Source of the DNA: an uncultured Roseiarcus sp.
GTDB taxonomy: Bacteria; Pseudomonadota; Alphaproteobacteria; Rhizobiales; Beijerinckiaceae
Length of the DNA stretch: 33,013 nucleotides
Direction of reading: 5' to 3'
Assembly (NCBI GenBank): GCA_945957375.1
Contig: CAMFKX010000020.1
Coordinates: forward strand, 1 to 33,013
The notes below the pieces were generated by a model. That model was not told the origin of the DNA and made no database searches. It saw only the letters and a list, made by a program, of their open reading frames with translations. A program made the translations under genes and the position numbers. Below are positions 17,593 through 24,960 of the stretch, one piece after another (position 1 is the stretch's first letter; every line of letters begins with the position of its first letter).

Positions 17593-19344
17593 ATGAAGAT
17601 CGTCATCATCGGCGGCGTCGCAGGCGGCGCGACAGCCGCGGCCCGCCTGCGCCGGATCAGCGAGGCGGCCGAGATCGTGGTTGTGGAGCGGGGCCCCTAC
17701 ATCAGCTTCGCCAATTGCGGGCTGCCCTACGCCATCTCGGGCGTGATCGCCGAGCGCGACAAGCTGCTCGTCACGACCAAGGCCCAGTTCGAGGCGCGCT
17801 ATCGGGTGGAGGTCCGCGCCCGCGCTGAGGCGGCGGCGATCGATCGCGCGGCGAAGACGGTGCGGCTGCGCAATCTCGAGACCGGCGACGAGACCGACGA
17901 GTCTTACGATCGTGTGCTGCTGTCGCCGGGCGCGGATCCGGTGAGCCCGCCGATTCCCGGCGCCGGCTCCCCGCGCGTCTTCACCCTGCGCAACGTTCCC
18001 GATCTCGACCGGATCATGGCCGCCCTCGGCGACGACAGCGTGCTGCGCGCGACCGTCATCGGCGGCGGCTACGTCGGCCTCGAGGTCGCGGAGAACCTTC
18101 ACCATCGCGGCCTCGCGACCACGCTGGTCGAGGGCGCGGCGCAGATCCTCGCCCCGTTCGACGAGGAGATGGCGGCGATCGTCCAGGGCCGCCTGCGCGA
18201 GAAGGGAATCGAGACCCATCTCGGCGACAAGATCGAGTCTTTCGCGGACCATCCCGACCACGTCGTCGTGGGTCTCGCGAGCGGCCGGAAGATCGAGGCC
18301 GACGTCGTCGTCATGTCGATCGGGGTGAGGCCGGAGACGAAGCTCGCGCGCGAAGCCGGGCTCGCCTTGGGCCCGACCGGCGGAATCCGCGTCGACGAAC
18401 GGCTCGCAACCTCCGACCCCGACATTTTCGCCGTCGGCGACGCGATCGAGGTCGTCAACCGCGTCTCGGGCAAGCCGGCGCTGATCCCGCTCGCGGGGCC
18501 GGCGAACCGCCAGGCGCGCATCGCCGCCGACAACATGCTCGCGACCGGCGCGGCCGCGCCGGCGACCTACGCCGGGACGATGGGGACGGCGATCCTCAAG
18601 GTGTTCGATCTCGCCGCCGCCTGCACCGGCCTCAACGAGCGGCAGGCTGCGGCGCTCGACATTCCGCATCGCGCCGTGATCGTGCACGCCGGGTCGCACG
18701 CGTCCTATTATCCCGGCGCCATGCCGATCGCGCTCAAGCTCGTGTTCAAACCCGACGGGACGATCCTCGGCGCGCAGGCCGTCGGCGCCGACGGGGTGGA
18801 CAAGCGCATCGACGTGATCGCGACGGCGATCGCGGCTGGCCTGAAGGCGCACGACCTCGCTGCGCTCGAGCTCGCCTATGCGCCGCCGTTCGGCTCGGCC
18901 AAGGACCCGGTCAACGTCGTCGGCCTGGTCGCCGGAAACGTGATCTCGGGCTTTCAGCAGATCGTCGACTGGCGCGGACTCCGGGACCTGGTGAAGGAGG
19001 CGCCGGCTTCGTTCCAGCTCGTCGACGTCCGCACGCCGAAGGAGTTCGCCGCCGGGACCATTCCCGGGGCGCTGAACATCGAGGTCGACGGCCTGCGCCA
19101 GCGGCTCGGCGAGCTCGACCGCGCCCGGCCTGTCGTCGTCTTCTGCCAGGTGGGCCTGCGCGGCTATCTCGCCTATCGCATCCTCAGGCAGTCCGGCTTC
19201 GCCGACGTCCGCAACCTGACCGGCGGCTTCAAGACCTACGCGGCGGCGACGGCGAAGCCGTCCAGTCCGGACCCGTTCGCCTTCGAGCGGCCCGCGCGCC
19301 CGGCGCAGCGGCAACGCGACGCCGAGCCCATCGGCCGCATCTGA
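17593..19344 (+). CDS. FAD-dependent CoA-disulfide/persulfide reductase with C-terminal rhodanese domain
   Basis: A 583-residue CoADR-Rhd fusion, the architecture of NADH-dependent persulfide reductases (Npsr) and of Bacillus CoADR-RHD. The FAD motif GGVAGGA is at 7-13, the redox cysteine C42 in SFANCGLPY, the NAD(P)H loop GGGYVG at 157-162 and the second FAD motif AVGDA at 280-284. The dimerisation domain includes YAPPFGSAKDPVN (429-441). The rhodanese domain (about 465-550) has the persulfide-carrying C518 in FCQVGLRGY. Such enzymes reduce CoA or glutathione persulfides to release sulfide. A Pro/Arg-rich tail of about 35 residues ends the protein. The ATG before KIVIIGG is chosen from the family N-terminus; an upstream in-frame start would add 13 residues. 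Preceded by its own likely promoter. Confidence 0.92.
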   Translation: MKIVIIGGVAGGATAAARLRRISEAAEIVVVERGPYISFANCGLPYAISGVIAERDKLLVTTKAQFEARYRVEVRARAEAAAIDRAAKTVRLRNLETGDETDESYDRVLLSPGADPVSPPIPGAGSPRVFTLRNVPDLDRIMAALGDDSVLRATVIGGGYVGLEVAENLHHRGLATTLVEGAAQILAPFDEEMAAIVQGRLREKGIETHLGDKIESFADHPDHVVVGLASGRKIEADVVVMSIGVRPETKLAREAGLALGPTGGIRVDERLATSDPDIFAVGDAIEVVNRVSGKPALIPLAGPANRQARIAADNMLATGAAAPATYAGTMGTAILKVFDLAAACTGLNERQAAALDIPHRAVIVHAGSHASYYPGAMPIALKLVFKPDGTILGAQAVGADGVDKRIDVIATAIAAGLKAHDLAALELAYAPPFGSAKDPVNVVGLVAGNVISGFQQIVDWRGLRDLVKEAPASFQLVDVRTPKEFAAGTIPGALNIEVDGLRQRLGELDRARPVVVFCQVGLRGYLAYRILRQSGFADVRNLTGGFKTYAAATAKPSSPDPFAFERPARPAQRQRDAEPIGRI

Positions 19345-19364
19345 CCAAGCCGACCCTCTTGGCT

Positions 19365-19387
19365 CGCCGCCCGACGATCGGGCGGCG
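19365..19387 (+). terminator. Hairpin after the CoADR-rhodanese gene
   Basis: CGCCGCCCGA (19365-19374) pairs perfectly with TCGGGCGGCG (19378-19387) around CGA, 20 bases after the stop. There is no T run, so it may stop transcription only with Rho or protect the mRNA end. Confidence 0.45.
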
Positions 19388-19517
19388 GCCGGCGGGGCTG
19401 CTGTTCGTCAAGCCTCTCGACCGCCTGCTTGGCGCCCGAGTCCATGACGCCGACGGCCGCCGACCCGATCGCTGGCGCTCCGCGCCTCGCCGGACGAGGA
19501 GCGCGACAAGCGCGCGT

Positions 19518-20612
19518 CTATAGCTCCACCTTCAGGGTGCGGCCCTCGGAGGAACTCCGCCGCGCCAGTTCGAGGAGCCCAATGACCCGGTAGCCGTCCT
19601 CCGCCGTGACCGCGAGCGGCGCCGCGTCGAGGAGCGCGTCGCGAACGTTTTCATAGAAGCCGCGATAGTCGCCGACCTCGGTCTTCACCGGACGCTCGAC
19701 GAGCGTCTCCGGAACTGTCGGGTCCGGGGCGACCGTCAGCTTGCCCCACGCCGGTTCGCGCTCCTGCAGCCACACCTCCGGCGACCCTTCCGCGGGAACC
19801 TCCGCGCCGCCGACCAGCGCTGGCTCCTGCGGGTCGAGCCCGTATTTGCGGAAGCTGCCCTTCGTCCCGTGCAGCAGAAAGCGCGGCGCATTCTCGCAGG
19901 CGAGGTAGCTCGTCCGGCAATGCGCCCGCAACGTCTTGCCGCTGGCGGCCGGATAGCTCAGCGTGATGTCGAAGGCGTCCTCGATTGCGGTTCCGTCGCG
20001 ATCCGAGCGGACGCTCGCGGTGATCGTGTCCGGCAGGCCGAACAGCGCCAGCGCCTGATCGACGAGATGGGGTCCGAGGTCGAACAGCATGCCGTTCGCC
20101 GGATCGCCGGCCTCCTGCCATTTCCCGTGGCGCGGCGCGGGGCGGAAACGATCGAAGTGCGATTCGAAGGTGACGAGCCGGCCGAGCGCCTCCTCGGCGA
20201 TCAGTTTCTTGACGGTAAGAAAATCGCCATCCCAGCGGCGATTGTGGAAGGGCGCCGCCAGCAGGCCCTTGCTCTTCGCAAGGCGGCTCAGCTCCTGCAC
20301 CTCCTCGCTGGTCGCCGTGAACGGCTTGTCGATGACGACGTGCCGGCCTGCCTCCAGCGCCCGCCGGCCCATGTCGAAATGGGTGGCGTTCGGGGTGGTG
20401 ACGACGATCAGTTCGACATCGGGATTGGCCAGCATGGCGTCGAAAGAGCGCACGACCTGCGCCTCGGGATACGCTCTTGCCGCCTCGTCGCCCTGGCGCT
20501 GGCAGATCGCCGACAGACGCAGCCCGCGCACCGCTTTGACAAAGGGCGCGTGAAAAACCCGGCCGCCCAATCCAAATCCGACGATTCCGACGCCAATCTC
20601 TCGGTCAGCCAT
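19518..20612 (-). CDS. Gfo/Idh/MocA family oxidoreductase
   Basis: A 364-residue NAD(P)-dependent sugar or inositol-type dehydrogenase. The N-terminal Rossmann domain has GFGLGG at 12-17. The family motif is D95-K96-P97-F98, in which the lysine is catalytic. The C-terminal substrate domain carries DLGPHLVDQAL, holding the usual histidine. The overall pattern is closest to the YhhX/YdgJ subgroup. The ATG before ADREIGVGIVGFG has GGGGAA about 6 bases upstream; a longer in-frame reading adds 12 unconvincing residues. It is a single leftward gene between a relic gene and the sulfur locus. The substrate is not deducible; a link to the neighbouring catabolic operon is possible but unsupported. Confidence 0.9.
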   Translation of the reverse strand: MADREIGVGIVGFGLGGRVFHAPFVKAVRGLRLSAICQRQGDEAARAYPEAQVVRSFDAMLANPDVELIVVTTPNATHFDMGRRALEAGRHVVIDKPFTATSEEVQELSRLAKSKGLLAAPFHNRRWDGDFLTVKKLIAEEALGRLVTFESHFDRFRPAPRHGKWQEAGDPANGMLFDLGPHLVDQALALFGLPDTITASVRSDRDGTAIEDAFDITLSYPAASGKTLRAHCRTSYLACENAPRFLLHGTKGSFRKYGLDPQEPALVGGAEVPAEGSPEVWLQEREPAWGKLTVAPDPTVPETLVERPVKTEVGDYRGFYENVRDALLDAAPLAVTAEDGYRVIGLLELARRSSSEGRTLKVEL

Positions 20613-20699
20613 GCGCGTTCCCCGGCTTGTGCTCGATTCCGGCGGCATCGTAGCAGTTTCCCGGGGCAGGGGCGCGCGGCGCGGCGGTTGCGCAGCGCT

Positions 20700-20878
20700 C
20701 TATTCGATGGCCCGAATCTCATGGCCGCCGGCGAGGACGACTTCGCCGGCATTTTTCCCGATCAGCGCCCGCGCGACCGGGGAGACATAGGAAATGGATC
20801 CCTTGCGAGGATCAGCTTCGTCCTCCCCGACGATCCTGAAGGATCGCCGTCGTTGCGCTCGAACGTCACACGATGGGC
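20700..20878 (-). pseudogene. Frameshifted C-terminal relic of a GreA/GreB-type elongation factor
   Basis: Read leftward, the end encodes SFRIVGEDEADPRKGSISYV followed by SPVARALIGKNAGEVVLAGGHEIRAIE and a stop. This is the C-terminal domain of GreA-family transcript cleavage factors. Just upstream, HRVTFERNDG, the preceding strand of the same domain, is present but in a different frame, so a frameshift lies near 20845-20856. The N-terminal coiled-coil domain is absent. Full-length proteins have about 160 residues and only about 60 are left here. It sits between two unrelated leftward genes. This looks like a dead fragment of a paralogue rather than the cell's main greA. Confidence 0.72.
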
Positions 20879-20935
20879 GACAGGCTGGGGAACAAGGCGC
20901 GACCGTCCGCATGGGTTTCGGCGTGATCGCCCTTG

Positions 20936-21691
20936 CTAGATCCGCGTGTGGCCAGACGACGTCGCGCGTCCGATCGCCGAGAGAATATGGGTGCGCATGG
21001 CGCTTGCCGCCCAGGCGGAATCCCGGTGCGAAAGAGCGTCCAGAATCTCGCGATGGTGCCGCATGCTGCGCTGGATTTCCTCGGATGAGTATCGGCTGAA
21101 AATCCTGCGAGTGAGCGGCGCGTCGACCGCGAGCGTGATCAGCCTGGCGAGGCGCTCCGAGCGCGAGGCGTCGATGATGACCTTGTGGAAGCGGGCGTTC
21201 GCCTCCGAAAGCACCGCGAGATCGCGACCCCGTTCGCGCCGAACGGCTTCCTCCATGCGGTCGCAAAGCCCGCGCAGCTCGGCGATCTCGTCGTCGGTAA
21301 TCGCGCTCGCCGCGACTTCGGCGGCGAAGGGTTCGAGCATCGAGCGGATGCGGAACATGACCGCGATCTCGTCCTCGGACCAGACGACGACGGTCGCGCC
21401 GAAATTGGGGCGGACGTCGAGCAGCCCTTCGGAATTCAGGCGGCTCAGCGCATCGCGCACCGGCGTGCGGCTGATCCCGAGGTCCCGCGCGATCTCGATT
21501 TCCTTGATCCTGAGGCCGGACGGCAGACGCCCGTCGAGGATGCGTTGGCGCAGATCCTGGTAGGCGCGCTCCGCGGCCGTGCGGAGGCTCTCGGCGCCCG
21601 CGGCCTGGACGTCGTCGCGCACTTCCCGTCGAGCCGGCGCGCGTCCCCCGGCCTCCGCCGACGCCCGCCGTCTCGGAGCAACTTGCGTCAT
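20936..21691 (-). CDS. GntR family transcriptional regulator, FCD (FadR-like) subgroup
   Basis: A 251-residue regulator. After an Ala/Arg-rich N-terminal arm (1-37), a winged helix-turn-helix spans about 38-103, with recognition region IARDLGISRTPVRDALSRL. The all-helical FCD ligand domain covers about 108-235 and shows the metal-binding pattern N165/H169 (EANARFHK), H212/H213 (RHHREIL) and H235. FCD regulators usually bind carboxylic acids and repress a neighbouring catabolic operon. The gene diverges from the HTH/coiled-coil gene and the hyu operon, and candidate operators TGTATACA lie in both control regions. The ATG at 21691 is preferred; an in-frame GTG at 21718 would add nine residues. 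Confidence 0.92.
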   Translation of the reverse strand: MTQVAPRRRASAEAGGRAPARREVRDDVQAAGAESLRTAAERAYQDLRQRILDGRLPSGLRIKEIEIARDLGISRTPVRDALSRLNSEGLLDVRPNFGATVVVWSEDEIAVMFRIRSMLEPFAAEVAASAITDDEIAELRGLCDRMEEAVRRERGRDLAVLSEANARFHKVIIDASRSERLARLITLAVDAPLTRRIFSRYSSEEIQRSMRHHREILDALSHRDSAWAASAMRTHILSAIGRATSSGHTRI

Positions 21692-21791
21692 CCTGCCCAA
21701 ACCCTTTCGGCTCCGCACGACGCGTTCGGTAACGACCCGGTTCGCGGTTCCTGGCCGGGCGGGCTTCCGACCGATCTTCCAGTCGCCGAAT

Positions 21792-21804
21792 TATTGTATA
21801 CACT
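21792..21804. promoter_or_regulatory. Candidate GntR operator, site 1
   Basis: The palindrome TGTATACA (21795-21802) lies in the gap between gntR and the divergent HTH gene. On the minus strand it reads TGTATACAAT, ten bases identical to site 2 before hyuA. FadR/FCD-type regulators typically bind short palindromes with a GT-N(2-3)-AC core, which fits. It could control both divergent genes. Confidence 0.55.
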
Positions 21805-21897
21805 CGCACGGAATCCCGCCAGTGCGACTTGGGCGCGTGCGACGGGACGCCGGCGGCCCGGCCATGGGCGGTCCGATCGACCGGAAAGGATGCGAAG

Positions 21898-22587
21898 GTG
21901 GGCGAGAAACTGGGAGACGCCTGGCTGCCGCTTGCCGAAGCCGCCGAGCGGCTCGGCGTGAGCCGGCTCCGGGTGCGTGAGGGGATCGCCGCCGGCGCGA
22001 TCCGCGCCCAGCGCGACAACCGCGGCCTTTGGCGCGTGACGCTGGACGAGGCGCCCGCGTCTCTGAGCCGTCGGCTCGCGGACCTGCGCATCGACCCGAC
22101 GGCGCTTGTCGGGATTCTGTTCGACGAAATCGAGGAGGCGAACCTCGCGCTCGCCGACCGCGACAGCGACGTCGACCGTCTGAGCGCGCTCGTCGCTCGA
22201 CACGAGGATCTGCTGGAAAGGGCCCTGTCCCTCGCCGAGTCCACAAGGAAGGCGCCTGCGACCGGCGGCGAAGGGATCGAGCGCCTCGGCGTTCTCGCCG
22301 AGCGGTCGGACGCTCTGATCGCCCGGACGATCGGGGCTCTGGAAAAGAAGGAAGCGGATCTCAAGCGCATGACCGGACTGGCGGATCGCGCAGTCTCGAC
22401 GGCGGCGGCGCTCGACGCGGAAGTCGCCCGTCAGGCGGAGACCTCGAAGAAGCGCGACGCCTTGCTCGACCGGGTCCTGGCGCTGGCGCACGCCAGCGTC
22501 GAGCGAATCAGCGCGCCGGGCAGGGCCGGCGGATTCTTCGGCCGGGTCCGTTCGCGGCTCGCGCGCGACAAAGACGCCCGGGGCTAA
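21898..22587 (+). CDS. Helix-turn-helix (excisionase-like) protein with coiled-coil tail
   Basis: A 229-residue protein of unknown role. Residues about 10-50 (AWLPLAEAAERLGVSRLRVREGIAAGAIRA, then WRV) form a MerR/excisionase-type DNA-binding helix-turn-helix. Residues about 70-205 are strongly helical, with many Asp/Glu/Arg and heptad-like leucines (EEANLALADRDSDVDRLSAL and following), which suggests dimerisation. The basic C-terminus (FFGRVRSRLARDKDARG) is distinctive. The start is a GTG at 21898, chosen because AAAGGA lies seven bases upstream; the longer reading frame before it looks non-coding. It is divergent from gntR and 117 bases before hyuA. I do not know a function; a second regulator or scaffold of the operon is possible. 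Confidence 0.72.
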   Translation: MGEKLGDAWLPLAEAAERLGVSRLRVREGIAAGAIRAQRDNRGLWRVTLDEAPASLSRRLADLRIDPTALVGILFDEIEEANLALADRDSDVDRLSALVARHEDLLERALSLAESTRKAPATGGEGIERLGVLAERSDALIARTIGALEKKEADLKRMTGLADRAVSTAAALDAEVARQAETSKKRDALLDRVLALAHASVERISAPGRAGGFFGRVRSRLARDKDARG

Positions 22588-22645
22588 GGCTGCGTCATCG
22601 CCGGCCTCGATGCCGTCACGGTCTATCCACCGGCCAGGGACCGGG

Positions 22646-22683
22646 TTGACATGCGGCCCGTGGTCCTCACTAATGTATACAAT
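22646..22683 (+). promoter_or_regulatory. Promoter of the hyu operon with GntR operator site 2
   Basis: A perfect TTGACA (22646-22651) is followed 17-19 bases later by ACTAAT/TAATGT as the -10. The palindrome TGTATACA (22674-22681), within AATGTATACAAT, overlaps the end of that -10, so a bound repressor would block polymerase. The same ten-base motif stands in the gntR intergenic region. hyuA starts 22 bases downstream. Confidence 0.6.
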
Positions 22684-22704
22684 CTGAAGGCGGGAGGCGT
22701 TGGA

Positions 22705-24930
22705 ATGGCGTCGGCGGACGATCTCATTTCGGTATACGAGAGGCGGCTTGCCGAGTTCGAGGCGCGTCTTGCCGCGATCGAGCGAAGCCGCGCACAGCCT
22801 GTTCCTCTGAGCGATGACTTTGGCGCCCGTCGGGCGCGTAACCGCAGCGGTTACCGGCTTGGGGTCGACGTCGGCGGGACCTTCACCGATCTTCTGCTGC
22901 TCGACGAGAAGCGGTCGAAGGTCTTCACCGCCAAAGTTCCTTCCACCCCGAGCGACTCCTCGATCGGCGTCCTGAACGGCATCGAAAAGATCTGCCGCGT
23001 CGCCGGGATCGAACCGACGGAAATCGACGACGTCATGCATGGCACGACGGTCGCCACCAACACCGTCCTGACCAAGGCCGGCGCGCGCGTCGGGCTGGTC
23101 ACCACCAAGGGATTTCGCGACGTCCTCCAGATCGCCCGCTCCTACGTGCCGGGCGGCCTCGGCGGCTGGGTCATCTACAACAAGGCTCCGCCGCTCGCGC
23201 CGCTCGAACTGACCATCGAGGCCGTCGAGCGGATCGCAGCCGACGGCAAGGTGCTCGTCCCGCTCGACGAAGCCGCGTTGCGCCGCGACCTCAAGGCGCT
23301 ATCGGGCAAGGGCATCGAGGCGCTGACCGTCTCGCTGTTCAACGCCTACGTCGACGGAAAGCATGAGCGCCGGATCGCGCAGATCGCAGCGGAAGTCATG
23401 CCGTCGATACCGGTGTCGATCTCCTCCGACGTGATCCCGGAGATGTACGAGTACGAGCGCACGGAAACGACCGTCGTCAATTCCTACATCCGTCCCGTCG
23501 TATCCAAGTACGTGAGCAGTCTCGAGAGCGAATTGTCGCGCAAGATGAACGGCGTCAAGCTGCACATCCTGCGCTCCGACGGCGGCCTGTCGACCGCGCG
23601 CTCGGCCATGGACAGCCCGATCAATCTCCTGATGTCGGGTCCCGCTGGCGGCGTCGCCGGCGCAGTCGGCGTCGCCGGCCGCGCCGGCTTCGTCAAGCTC
23701 CTCACCTTCGACATGGGCGGCACCTCGACCGACGTGGCGCTGATCGAGAACGGCATGCCGCAGACGCGGCGCGAGACACGCGTGGGCGACGTGACCGTGC
23801 GCGCGCCGTCAATCGACGTGCGCACCGTCGGCGCGGGCGGCGGCTCGATCGCCTATGTGCCGGAATTGACCCGCGCGCTGCGGGTCGGCCCCCAGTCGGC
23901 CGGCGCGATGCCCGGTCCGGCCGCCTACCGCAAGGGCGGCGAAGCGCCGACCGTCACCGACGCCAATGTCGTCCTCGGCTACCTGCCGTCGGATTCGAGA
24001 CTCGGCGGCGACATGACCATCGACCGGGCGCTCGCCGAGAAGGCGGTCCAGAAGATCGCCGACGCGTTGGGCATGAGTCTCGAAAAGGCGGCCGAGGGCA
24101 TCGTCAACATCGTCAATGAGAACATGTGCGGCGCCTTGCGTCTCGTCTCGGTCGAGCAGGGCTACGATCCGCGCGACTTCGCCCTGATCGCATTCGGCGG
24201 CGCCGGGCCGCTGCACGCCAATGCGCTCGCGCGCCTCATCAACTCCTGGCCAGTCATCGTGCCGCCGGGGCCGGGCGTGCTCTGCGCCTATGGCGACGCC
24301 ACGACCCGGATGCGCAACGAATCCTCGCGCACGCTGGTTCAGCGGTTCGAGAGCCTGAAGGACGGGCAGGTCGCCGGCATCCTCGCCGACCTCGCCGCCG
24401 AGGCCGCCAAGACCCTCGCCGGCGACGAGGGCGTCGAACGCGGCCACGAGACGATCTATCAGATCGACATGCGCTACGCCGGCCAGGGCATGAAACTCGT
24501 GGTCGATGCGACCCCTGAGGAATTTCGCGCGAGCGGCCTTGGGGGCGTGGCGAAGCGCTTCGACAAGATGCACGAGCAGCTCTTCACCTTCGCTCTTGAC
24601 GCGGGCCACGAACTCGTCGGCCTGCGCGCCGTGGTGCTCGGCCCGAAGAAGCCGCTCGTGGGCGCGAACGTGCCGCGCGGCGGCGCCGATCCGCGCGCGG
24701 CCGCGATGCACGAGACCCGCGTCTTCGTCGGCGACGGTTGGCGCAAGGCGACGGTCTACGACCGGGCGAAGCTCGAAGCCGGCAACCGGATCGAGGGGCC
24801 CGCGATCGTGGTCGAAATGGACTCGACGACGCTGATCCTGCCCGACCACCACGGGGTTGTGGACGAGATCGGCAACATCCTCATTCGCCCGAACGCCGAG
24901 GCGAGCGCGGGCCGGGCGGGCCTCCACTAG
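22705..24930 (+). CDS. hyuA: Hydantoinase/oxoprolinase family protein, subunit A, with N-terminal coiled-coil extension
   Basis: A 741-residue HyuA-type subunit of an ATP-dependent cyclic amidase (N-methylhydantoinase, 5-oxoprolinase, caprolactamase and related enzymes). The actin-like ATPase core starts at YRLGVDVGGTFTD (50-62). It continues with HGTTVATNTVL, LRSDGGLSTA, LMSGPAGGVAGAVG and FDMGGTSTDVALI (the second phosphate loop), and ends with a C-terminal domain carrying GPAIVVEMDSTTL. Normal HyuA proteins begin within a few residues of GVDVGGT. Here about 48 residues precede it, containing a regular heptad helix (I8, Y11, L15, F18, L22, I25) and a 20-residue linker. GGAGG seven bases before the ATG supports this start. 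First gene of the operon; hyuB follows after 30 bases. Substrate unknown. Confidence 0.9.
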   Translation: MASADDLISVYERRLAEFEARLAAIERSRAQPVPLSDDFGARRARNRSGYRLGVDVGGTFTDLLLLDEKRSKVFTAKVPSTPSDSSIGVLNGIEKICRVAGIEPTEIDDVMHGTTVATNTVLTKAGARVGLVTTKGFRDVLQIARSYVPGGLGGWVIYNKAPPLAPLELTIEAVERIAADGKVLVPLDEAALRRDLKALSGKGIEALTVSLFNAYVDGKHERRIAQIAAEVMPSIPVSISSDVIPEMYEYERTETTVVNSYIRPVVSKYVSSLESELSRKMNGVKLHILRSDGGLSTARSAMDSPINLLMSGPAGGVAGAVGVAGRAGFVKLLTFDMGGTSTDVALIENGMPQTRRETRVGDVTVRAPSIDVRTVGAGGGSIAYVPELTRALRVGPQSAGAMPGPAAYRKGGEAPTVTDANVVLGYLPSDSRLGGDMTIDRALAEKAVQKIADALGMSLEKAAEGIVNIVNENMCGALRLVSVEQGYDPRDFALIAFGGAGPLHANALARLINSWPVIVPPGPGVLCAYGDATTRMRNESSRTLVQRFESLKDGQVAGILADLAAEAAKTLAGDEGVERGHETIYQIDMRYAGQGMKLVVDATPEEFRASGLGGVAKRFDKMHEQLFTFALDAGHELVGLRAVVLGPKKPLVGANVPRGGADPRAAAMHETRVFVGDGWRKATVYDRAKLEAGNRIEGPAIVVEMDSTTLILPDHHGVVDEIGNILIRPNAEASAGRAGLH

Positions 24931-24960
24931 GCCCAAGATCTGAAGGAGAGGCGCAGAGCC

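Noticed and set aside
19236-19445. Small leftward frame starting MDSGAKQAVERLDEQQ
   Set aside because: It overlaps the end of the CoADR-rhodanese gene in antisense and becomes Arg/Pro-rich after about 17 residues; no ribosome site was seen.
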